64,000 nucleotides of DNA from Ricinus communis (taxonomy: Eukaryota > Streptophyta > Magnoliopsida > Malpighiales > Euphorbiaceae). Numbering within the stretch: the stretch's first letter is position 1; every line of letters begins with the position of its first letter. The notes below the pieces were generated by a model. That model did not search any database and was not told where the DNA came from. It was given only the letters and a program-made list of their open reading frames with translations. Positions 35,107 to 44,743 of this stretch are shown in pieces. The stretch lies in the NCBI RefSeq assembly GCF_019578655.1, contig NC_063256.1:35192553-35256552 (forward strand), in the 5' to 3' direction. A program made the translations under genes and the position numbers.

Positions 35107-35362
35107 GATGCTTCCCTGTCCTGGAAGCTAAGTGGGCATAGACCCTTTAGCCGCAATAATGATCTGAAAGGAGAGGGAGAGAGTGGGTAGATATATGAGC
35201 ATAGTACAAACACGGGATCTGTTGTATAACATCAAAACATTACAGCTTCCGCATGAAAAATCTCTCAGCTTTTTTCACTTTTTAGACTTCTTCGTCCCCT
35301 TAACCTGACATATCAATACAAATACACAGACTTGGATTCACATGTCATCTTCATATTCATAT

Positions 35363-35366
<4 letters not shown>

Positions 35367-35393
<27 letters not shown>
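35367..35393 (+). repeat. (TA)n microsatellite
   Basis: About 13 uninterrupted TA units preceding the CT-rich, telo-box-containing stretch. Confidence 0.9.
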
Positions 35394-36912
35394 ACCCTAT
35401 GCTCTTCTTCTCTTTTTTTCTTTTTCCTTAAACCCTAAATCCTTAAATTTATACACCACAGATATACACCATTGAATTGCTTGCTGGTTGCACCTACTAT
35501 CTAGGCTGCTGCTAATTTATTCTTGGTTACAGCTCACTCTTTCACACATTTTCTTACCATATATAAAAAAGACTATTTAGGGTTGTACACTTTGTTTTGT
35601 TTAATTGAAATTTGTTAAGTGTTCAGTTAGTGACTAATCTCATATATTTAACCAGGTAGGAATTTTAAATTAACTTTTATTTCAAATCCAAAGTAAAATT
35701 CACAGGCATTAGTTTTTTTTTTTTCTTTTTGTAAAAATGATTGGTCTAATCATTTATTACAAGACTAATATTATAATAACTAATACAACTTTTTACAAAA
35801 TAAAAATAAAAGTAATTGAAGTGATAATATGATTTACGAAAAATTAGTTATTTATTTAGTTAATAAAAAATTATATCTGTAATAAAATATAAGTTTTTAT
35901 TTTATGTAAATATCTTCATTTCAAATCAATAATTTTATCATGATTTGATTCGAGAAGCGAATGATATTGAAGGACAAAAAATTCCCTGTAATTACTTATC
36001 GAAAACTAGAAAATGAAAAGAAAAAGAGACTCAGAAATCTTTTGAACTTTGATTTGATTTATCATGTGACCTAGCCGAAGTAAAATATAGGTCTTTTCCA
36101 CAGTTTCCTTTTATTTATGAACTACAGAAATTACAGAGCTCTTTGACCTAGCCGAAGTAATTGGCTTGTTTTTATCTCAAGTTCCCTTGGTGATCCTCAC
36201 AGCTTTAGATATAAACTCTTACAACTCTGTTATTTAATCCATTTTTATGTCAAAATAATAATAATAATCATAATAATAATAATACTTTATTTATGTTCAT
36301 CCTTGAAATATATATATTTGTAATGAAATTTAAATAATTATTAAGATGATCCAATAACATTACATTCAATAGCTTAAACTTATGAGTGGAATGATTAAGT
36401 CTTTTACGCTGTGTATTGTTAAATCATTCAATCGCAAGACATATTGATCAAAGATTCTACCTAATGATTAAATATGAATCCAAAACTATTAAAATCAAAT
36501 ATATATTTGCTCAATTGATCAAACAGAATCTAGAAACAAAGAGTTTAGCTACAGCTTGATGACCTTTACTAACTTTCAAGAATTAAAAAGAAAGAAAGAA
36601 AATCCCAAATGCATGTAATGTGGTACCAACAAACAGTAACTGCAAGGAAAATATCTTCTTATATGTAAAAGAAAAAACAAAGAGAAAACAGCAAGGAAAT
36701 GGTCTTCATATAATTCACATCCTTAAAAAGGAAAAAGAATGTAAAAATGAGTAAGCAGAAGGAACCCCACCTAAAGTTTCAAGAAAAGTGCCCCAAACTA
36801 GAACAGAAGCATAAATTATATATTTATATATATATATAGAATGATGGGTGTATATCATGTTTCCCTAATGCAAGGATAGTACGTAGTGAACATTAAATTA
36901 ATGAAGTAGGGA

Positions 36913-37299
36913 TCAATCTTTAGCCACAGGTTCACGAACTTCAAAGAAGGAATGATTCTTGACAACAATATCATACATATGGAAAGACTTGAAGTTGGCA
37001 AAACGGTTAGGTAGGGAGATTAGATGGGCGGAGTTGTCAGATTTGTGGAATTGGATGAGGTTGTTGTGCTGGCTGCATCCACTGTAACGAGTCCACCCCA
37101 GTTCGATAAGCCGCTGTTCGAGCTCAGAGTAGGAGCGGATGACCTGGTTTGTTGGGAGATAGACGAGAACCCTTGGTCGAGCACCTGGTGCTGTTGCTGT
37201 GCCTGGAGAAGGTGGCTCTTTCTGCTCGAAGGATTCTCTTGTAGGGTTGGTTATCAGGCGTGCTACTCCTTTCTTGTCGAATATCCACACACCAGACAT
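36913..37299 (-). CDS. FPF1: Flowering-promoting factor 1-like protein
   Basis: Small plant-specific regulator; family members promote flowering and influence gibberellin-linked growth and root development, with no known enzymatic activity. A single exon of 128 aa. Diagnostic blocks are present in order: MSGVWIFDKKGVARL at the start, PRVLVYLPTNQVI and YSELEQRL in the middle, LGWTRY, LIQFHKS, HLISLP, and FKSFHMYDIVVKN then FFEVRE at the end. It is longer than the usual roughly 110 aa because of a Pro/Ala/Gly-rich insert at residues about 26-44 and a short C-terminal tail. The ATG is set by the conserved MSGVW start. An overlapping plus-strand frame (37024-37413) is a shadow. No neighbour suggests an operon or cluster. 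The family is certain; which paralogue it corresponds to is not. Confidence 0.96.
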   Translation of the reverse strand: MSGVWIFDKKGVARLITNPTRESFEQKEPPSPGTATAPGARPRVLVYLPTNQVIRSYSELEQRLIELGWTRYSGCSQHNNLIQFHKSDNSAHLISLPNRFANFKSFHMYDIVVKNHSFFEVREPVAKD

Positions 37300-37404
37300 T
37301 GCTGTAGAGAGGAAAAGGAAGACACAGAGAGAAAGAGAGAGGGGAGAAGGGCCAAGAATATATGTTGTAGAGTTAAAGAGTGGAAGGGATGTTTGTTTAG
37401 GATG

Positions 37405-37412
37405 TATTTATA
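37405..37412 (-). promoter_or_regulatory. TATA box of the FPF1-like gene
   Basis: TATAAATA on the minus strand, about 105 nt upstream of the ATG, followed by a leader rich in C and T (GA-rich on the plus strand, 37305-37350). Spacing predicts a leader of about 75 nt. Confidence 0.7.
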
Positions 37413-37419
37413 GACGGAG

Positions 37420-39960
37420 GAAGAGTACAAACATTGTTAGTAATTCTGAGTGAGTTTCTTTTCTAGGCGGACCACACAGAATGAATCAATAAGTGTTAGG
37501 GTAAATAAAAACCTAAGTCTAATTTGGTTAACTCACTTGGCTGTTTAAAGGGGAGAAATAAAAACATTAGTTACTGGAAGAGGGATATGAAAACACATAT
37601 TTCTTTCTATATTTTTTTCAGAAAATTCAATAGAAAGTTGCAATATTTTAGCAATTGGTGTGTACATTTCTTTTAAGAATTCGTAAACATAACTTACATC
37701 TAATTTTATTTTAAGGTACTAACTATTCAAATTATCATATACCATAACTAATAGGAGAGTGACACGTATATATGAGGATTTTATATTTTAGTATTGAATA
37801 ATTGATATATATTTCATCATTTAAAACTAATGAATATGTGTCAATTATCTATCGGTTTGGTGTATAGGTGAATATACACCAAGCATATATGCAAGAACTT
37901 TTCTAAATTAAAAAATACAGATATTTATCCTATTTTGTAGGACTGATCATATTTTGTTATTAGCCATTTTTTTGTAAAATCTAACCGTATATATCTATTT
38001 ATAAATTTATTAATCATAAACTTAAATTGTTAGTATCGATTAACTGATAACTAGTTAATCAGTATTTACGATACGGTTAATCGAATTATATTAAATTATT
38101 TTTAAAAATATAATAAAACTTTTAATTTTTGTAATGCTTCTTTTCTTTAATTAATACATAAATTAATAAAAATAATATAGAATAGTAGTTTAAAATTAAA
38201 ATTATCTTTTAATTAGAAAAGTTAATTAATTAATTTATCATTTATATTCATATAAATTTAGTACTAAATATATAATGAATATAAATATTACACATAATTA
38301 GTAATTATAATAAATATAATAATTACATACCAATACTATATATGTTAAACATTACTTATATACATATAATCCGGATGGATAACCGAACTGCTGATTCTTT
38401 AATATATAAAATCAAAACTAAAACCACCGATTTGATTAATCTATTTAGTAAATTGATATCTTTTTTTTTTTGGTTTAAGGCCAATCTTTTTTTTTTTTTC
38501 GATTTTTTTCACCCTAATATTTTGTAAACGTATAGCCTTTGATAAAAAATAGATGGTCTTAATATCAAACATTATGTAGTGACTTTATTTGTTAGATTTT
38601 TATTTTTATTTTATTTCCATCACAAGTGAGATTGCTCTTCATAATCTGATAGTATTATATTTTAAATTTTAAATTTAATTTATAAAAATAGAATAACCCT
38701 AAAATACACCGACTGATATGTTTATGTAACTATATATATAAAAAAAAGATATCGAGTCTATTTTTAAATAATAAGGACTAAAATTTAAAGTTTTTCTTAA
38801 TTAACAATCTTGAAAAATTTATAGGAAATAGTAATAATATATATTTTTTAGAGGTTGGAGTAAAACCACTTGACCAGTTCAGGATATACTACAGAGATGT
38901 CTGTTAACAGACCCAACCATGCATTCTTGAAAATCAAAAGGTTGTAATTGTAGAAGACCCACAAGCTTTTTGTCTTTGAAAACAATTGTATCTTGTTCTT
39001 GCAATGTTATCAGTGAGATCTGTGTCTAGAGGTGCAATTGACCCAAAAGTTTAGTAAAGCTGGCAACTCATGTCCTAGGATTCATGTCATATATGTGAGG
39101 CATGCTAGTGAAAGAATCCAAAATTCACTATCACCCAAAATTAGGAGATGATAAGAAATCACCTCGTAAGCAACCATATATCTTAATAACTAATAAATTA
39201 TTATAGAATGCAAGAAAATACTCTTCAATCAAGATGATTCCAAAATCTCAAAAATCTCTCAAAGGAAGTTTATGAAACTAATTTAAATTGTTATTAATTA
39301 ACAATGAAATTAGCACTTGAAATCCAATTCCAACACTACAAACCAAATAAATTTGATAGGTAAGAATCAAAAATAAAAATTTTAGTTAGAGAACACCACA
39401 ATCGAAATAAATTTGATAAGTTCAAAGTTCATATAAGAACTTAAACAAAAACACTCACAAGTATAATGTATTATATCAATTATTAAAAGTTTTTTTTTTA
39501 CAAATGGAGCTTAGCTTGATATTTATACCCAAAGCTAAACTTAAAGAAAATCCTAAATATGAATCTCTTAAATAATTATTGAAGACTTAATTCCTTAATT
39601 TGTAACTCCTAAATAACAACTCTCGCTCTTTAAAACATAACTTACATGTGGAAAGACTTATTTAAAACTCAAAATAACCTAATATATACCAAAATACACT
39701 TAATAAAATGTGTATTAACCATATATAGACTAGTTCCACTTTTATTTAACACAAAATATAACTTAAGTAAAATAAAGGCAGTAGGTTGCAAAGCCTGATG
39801 CACACCCATGCTTCCTTCTTAGTTATTAGATCTTAAATATTAAAAGGGTTTATTGGTTGAAACAACCCTTTTCGCATCATTAGGATTCATTGTGCTAGAT
39901 GGCATTCTATTACCGTTTGAGATTACATGTTTATTTCCTTCACAATATTTGGACAAAATT
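37420..39960. other. AT-rich intergenic region
   Basis: Apart from the dispersed repeat at 37748-37904 no boundary could be supported. The 38870-39900 part is more mixed in composition and may hold a decayed retroelement LTR. A frame at 38342-38527 is low complexity. Confidence 0.45.
37748..37904 (-). repeat. Dispersed repeat copy B
   Basis: Reverse-oriented relative of 28851-29003 about 9 kb away, with the same order of words from GTGACACGTATATATGAG to ACACCAAGC. The family is unidentified. Confidence 0.7.
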
Positions 39961-39964
39961 TGAA

Positions 39965-40652
39965 TGATGCAGAACCAATAGGCTTTTAAGATGATTCAAG
40001 TATCTACTTATTAAATAATAAGGAGGTTACATTCTATATGAAGAGGCAACATTAATTGCGAAAACTTATCAAATCTTAAATGTTACAAAAAGAACTCAAA
40101 GGATGGTGGTTACTTATGGCTTTTCAAATGCTATGTAATAAATATATTTTCCTTTCATTTGTTGGCTATATAAATAAAGCAAAATCTATTTGTAAAAAGA
40201 GCTAGAATATGTATGTTGCTTTGCAATGTAAGGGTTAAATCTTTTTTGTTTTTTTCTAAGATTTGAACTTATCAAAGATTATTTCTCTTGTGGCATTTTC
40301 AACTTATCAAGATTATTTTTCTTGTGGCATTTTAAACTTATCAAAATTATTCTCTTATAGCATTCTAAACATGACTTATCACTCACCTTCTCACCTCGTT
40401 CTTGAGTGTGGCATCAATATCCTTCTTTAAACTTTTGGCTCATGCGTCTCATAAATATTGGGTCAAGAATTTTAATAACACTAGTTCTTACTTCATTATA
40501 AATAATAGGTCAAGGTTTTAATAATATTAGTTCATGTTTTCATAAGCATTTAGGTCAAGGCTTGTTATTTTATTTAATAATCTTATTTAGAACTCTTCGT
40601 AAAAGAATCCCATGAGCATTGAGTCTCACTTTTATCTCTGAGGTTCGTATTA
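39965..40652 (+). repeat. 5' LTR of the TRIM-like element
   Basis: 688 bp. It contains three tandem copies of an AACTTATCAA...TGGCATT unit of about 35 bp (about 40266-40366), where the partner LTR has only one. The terminal CA has become TA. Confidence 0.83.
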
Positions 40653-40654
40653 TT

Positions 40655-40666
40655 TGGTATCAAAGC
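40655..40666 (+). other. Primer-binding site of the TRIM-like element
   Basis: TGGTATCAAAGC, 2 nt after the 5' LTR, complementary to the 3' end of initiator Met tRNA apart from one base. Confidence 0.75.
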
Positions 40667-40910
40667 TTTGATACAAAATTAGATTTTAATCTGTCCTTTA
40701 TTTTAGTTATTTGTCTTTTCTTTTTTTAATTTCGCATTCTTGTTTTTTGTGTTTTTCTTTTCTTCTTTTGTGTCAATAGGTTAATTGTTAAATACTTTCT
40801 TTTACATCTTTATTATTTTTCTTGTGTTTGAGTATTTATATTAATATAAAAGAAAATTTTGCAACACAATTCCATTAAAAAAAAGGTGAAGATTTGGGAT
40901 GAATCTTTTT

Positions 40911-40924
40911 AAAGAAGAGGGGAA
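40911..40924 (+). other. Polypurine tract of the TRIM-like element
   Basis: AAAGAAGAGGGGAA abuts the 3' LTR start at 40925 and would prime plus-strand synthesis. Confidence 0.8.
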
Positions 40925-41561
40925 TGATGCAGATCCAATAAGCTTCTTAACATAATTCTAACATTTACTTATTAAACAATGAGGAGGTTACATTCCATAT
41001 AAAGATACAACATTAATTGTGGAGACTTATCAAATCTTTAATGTTACACAAAAAATTTAAAGGATGATGGTTACTTATGGCTTTTCAAATGCTATATAAT
41101 AAATTTATTTTCATTTCACTTGTTAGCTATATAAACAAAACCAAATTTATTTGTGAAGGGAGCTATAATGGATTAAGCATGTGGCTTTGGGATGTAAGGG
41201 TTAAATCTCTTTTATTTCTTTCTAAGATTTTGAACTTATCAAGATTATTTCTCTTGTGGCGTTCTAAACATGATTTATCACTCACTTTCTCATCTCGTTC
41301 TTGAGTGTGGCTTCTTTAAACTTTTGGCTCATGCGTATCATAAACATTGGGTCAAGAATTTTAATAACATTGGTTCTTACTTCATTATAAGTAATGGGTA
41401 AAGGTAATAATAATATTAGTTCATGTTTTTATAAGCATTTGGGTCAAAGTTTGCTATTTTATTTATATTTATATTTTATTTAATAATCTTATTTAGAATG
41501 GTTCTTGGCAAAAAAATCTCATGAGCATTGAGTCTCACTTTTCTCTTTGAGGCTCGTATCA
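40925..41561 (+). repeat. 3' LTR of the TRIM-like element
   Basis: 637 bp, TG...CA ends intact. It is collinear with the 5' LTR but has a single AACTTATCAAG unit. The frame of 75 codons at 41077 is incidental. Confidence 0.83.
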
Positions 41562-41834
41562 GGAGATCAAACAAATTTTTATTTCTTTTATTTATTTATT
41601 TCTAATTATCCTTTAGATTTTGAAAATGATATGAAAACATACAATAGTATAATGTGAAAATTGAGTGATATCCCCTTAAAATATATTGTGTCTATCATTT
41701 ACATTAATAGGGAGAAATTTGAATAATGTGTTCATAAGTACTACTTCAGAGAAACATTTCCAGTAGTGTATAGGCGTATGCTTTAGCCTATTCCAAATAG
41801 TCATGAATGAGAGAGGAAGAATTTTTAAATATTC

Positions 41835-43066
41835 TGTCACGGTCTAATTTGCCTGACCGACATTAGAAAATGGTAGTTATAAAAACAAGCCAGTACAGTA
41901 ACTTAAGGCATGCATAATAATTCTCAATATAATTCAACATTAATTTCACACAATATAGATACATAATTTAATATTGTTCTAGTACTCTTAATCATTTAAT
42001 GCATACAAATCAAGTAATAATAACAATTTTTTGAATCGCCATAAAAACAAATACAAAAATTAGTTGCATGCTAAACCAATAAAAGAGACTGACAAATCCA
42101 GAGTCAAACATGAAAAGAATGTATGAAAGTAAAAATTATACTAAAGCCAGAAGATGAAGAGAGAAGGATTGATAAAAAGTGGATGTTGTAGGAATCGTAT
42201 GGTAAACTTAATTTCAGATTATCAGTCTCGAGAATAAGTTTAGATCATATAATTTTAAGTACATCTATCATTAATATTTACCAAGTATAAATATATATAC
42301 AATCATTAACTATGCAATTAAATGGAACAAAATAAAATCATAGACTGCATCGATAAAGCATAACATAAACAAACAAATGAGAGCATATCTCATATAGGAG
42401 AACCCTAACTCTCAAATCTAATAGCATGTGCTTTTTATTCTAAAAGGACTAGTGTCCAGATGAGATAACTTTTCAGTCAAAGACCTTAACTTCATTCTGC
42501 TCTCTTATATAAGGTGCTGATGAATAATGAAATAACTCTTCAATTAGAGACCTTACCTCCAGCAATACTAAACAGTCTCTTGAAAATTAGTCCTGAGAAA
42601 CACGCTCGAATTAAGGCATTAATCATATCAATTCATATCTTACTTTCTGATATCTATTGTATACACATGATCCTAATATGACATCCATATTTATAAAAGA
42701 AGTCCAATAAGGGCAGAAAGTTAATATCGGAGCAAGAATAGGATGTTTGGACAAGAAGCAGCTTTTGACAGGCTTCTAGAATATTAGCATCCTAAAGTAT
42801 AGGGATACATGAATTAATCAAATTGTACATCAAAATGGGACAGGGAATGTTTGATAGCATATATGTAAAAAATTGGAACTAATCACATAAGGCATCTTTT
42901 GGTTGTGGAGTTGTAAAAATTTCAAAGTTAAATGTGCTTGGTGCAGAGAAATTTTAAGATGGGTGTCCTCCTAGACAGTTTTCGAATCCGCTAAAGGAAT
43001 AAAACCATGGGCTAGTAGAGGCCAAAACAGACAATATCTCATGTTATTTGGTTCCGGATCGTTACA
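41835..43066 (-). mobile_element. LTR of a gypsy-like element (solo or truncated)
   Basis: On the minus strand it starts TGTAACGATCC at 43066 and ends CGTGACA at 41835, about 1.23 kb, with the TGT...ACA ends of an LTR. Its tail resembles the tails of the LTRs at 27177 and 47707 (ACCGRCAYTAG block, a GATGAAGA block about 330 bp inward, and an AGACTGATAATCT/GAGACTGTCAGTCTC block). No primer-binding site follows it and the flanks TATTC and CCTAA do not match, so it may be a fragment. No coding sequence. Confidence 0.55.
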
Positions 43067-43223
43067 CCTAATACCGCTCATTAGACAGCACGTTCTGCTA
43101 CATCTCAACATAAAATCACATCACACCATAACATCAATCGCAATCAATTAACCTTAAGGATGTGCAATGCAATAATATTTATAAATAAAATAATAGTAAC
43201 AATAACAATAATAATAATAAGGC

Positions 43224-44126
43224 ATAATTACTATATATTTTCTATATTTTTCTATATTAGATTACTTGTCCTTTAAATTTCTCTTTGTTCTCCCATTCTA
43301 TAATTTTATATTAAAAAGTCATTTGGCTAATTTTTTATTAAACCAACGTTAGTTAAATTTGGTAAAATACTATTTACCTCTTCATTTTTTGTGTAATATA
43401 TAATTTGTTCTTTATGTTATTTATTATGATCCCTTTAATTTTGAAAGTTAACACAATTAAGGAATTAAATTGATAGAAAAATATAATTTGACTCCTCAAA
43501 TTCTTATCAAAATTACAATTCTAATATTTAATAAAATTAATAATAAAAGTTATATTTATTTTATTTTATTAATTTAAAATTAAGTTATAGAAATATTCAA
43601 TATGTTGCTAAATATAAATGCTTTTAAAATGTATAAACTTTACTAGAATTACATTATGTTAAAAATTAGAGAAAGTGAAAAATACTAGTTAATAATTTTT
43701 GTTATACACTAAAATTGATTTTTTACTAAAATAAAATTTTATTATAATTTGATAAAATAAATTAATTTTAAATAAAATTGATACTTAATAATAAAAACAA
43801 TGATTAAGTTGAAATATTTTTATCAATTTAATTTTTTAAAAGTCTTAACTGTAAATGAAATAGGTAATAATTAGTTTTATTAAAAAATAGTACTTTAATA
43901 AAAAAAATAAAAAGTAATTTATGTGTGAAATAAAAAAATCAAGAGGTCAATAGTACTTAAATTAACATTTTTAAGAACTGTTTAATAAAAATTTTAGTAG
44001 AAGAACTTTTTAGAATAATTATAAAATGAAAGGATGAAAAAGATAATAATTTTTAGATATTAATGATAATCGGAATAATATAATATAAAAATATATAAAG
44101 AGTAAACAGTAATTATTTTTTATAAT
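43224..44126. mobile_element. AT-rich foldback element
   Basis: The left (43224-43500) and right (43830-44126) parts are imperfect inverted copies. Paired words include ATAATTACTATATATTTT with its reverse near 44105-44120, TACTATTTACCTCTTCATTTTTT with AAAAATCAAGAGGTCAATAGTA near 43935-43957, and ATTAAATTGATAGAAAAATAT with ATATTTTTATCAATTTAAT near 43814-43832. No coding potential. AAT-type microsatellite sequence flanks both sides and obscures any target duplication. Confidence 0.5.
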
Positions 44127-44743
44127 AATAATAACAAAATTAGTTAATAACATATGTGGCATGGTAGATGAAATATGACGTCATTAACTCACAGATATGC
44201 TGATTTCTCCCAAATGATGCTTAGAAATCTGTCGCTAAATAATTAAATCGAGTTTCGTTTCGAGATCTCCATAGAAAAACAAAGAGAATACTATCACACA
44301 CGAGTTTGACAAATTAAAACGGAAGTTTGCCCATCGGCACGCGTCGCAAAGTCGTCGGACTGACGACGGCAGAAGCTTGATTTGAGCACACCTCCACATA
44401 GATCGTAAAGTGGATAAAGTAAACTCTTTCCGCTTCCGCTTCTGAATCTGTATGGCACCGAAAATAGAATAAAAAGAATTTGTTGATTGTTTGCACTAGT
44501 CGAGGGATAAAATTTGCGGCACCTCCGTCAAGAACCTCCATGATTCCATCAGTCCATCTAAATAATATTAGAGAAAGGGTCAAAGATACCCTTGAACTTG
44601 TATTGTTAGATCAAATTAGTCCAATTTTTATATTTCCAACAATTAAAACCACAACTTCTATTTAAAGACCACATCAATCCAAATTATAGCTCACCTCCGG
44701 GCATGCACTCACTTGCCATGATACATTAAAATAATATTAAAAT

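Larger units (their letters stand above)
34800..36900. other. Intergenic region downstream of the FPF1-like gene
   Basis: Contains two microsatellite blocks, a telo-box (AAACCCTAA, about 35430-35438) behind a pyrimidine-rich stretch, and otherwise AT-rich sequence. The pyrimidine-rich tract plus telo-box around 35400-35450 looks like a plant 5' leader, but no open reading frame of note follows on the plus strand. Confidence 0.4.
39965..41561 (+). mobile_element. TRIM-like miniature LTR retrotransposon
   Basis: Two direct LTRs (39965-40652 and 40925-41561) start TGATGCAGA and end CGTATTA / CGTATCA. They flank only 272 bp. Two bases after the first LTR lies TGGTATCAAAGC (40655-40666), one change from the initiator-Met tRNA primer site. 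A purine tract AAAGAAGAGGGGAA (40911-40924) directly precedes the second LTR. There is no coding capacity, so it depends on enzymes from another element. The flanks (TTGAA and GGAGA) do not match, so the target duplication is lost or one end is altered. LTR divergence suggests an old insertion. Confidence 0.85.

Noticed and set aside
35041..35190. Possible microRNA precursor near the compound microsatellite
   Set aside because: No match to a microRNA family I know and no convincing hairpin by eye.
37024..37453. Plus-strand frames of 129 and 84 codons
   Set aside because: Antisense to the FPF1-like gene and its leader.
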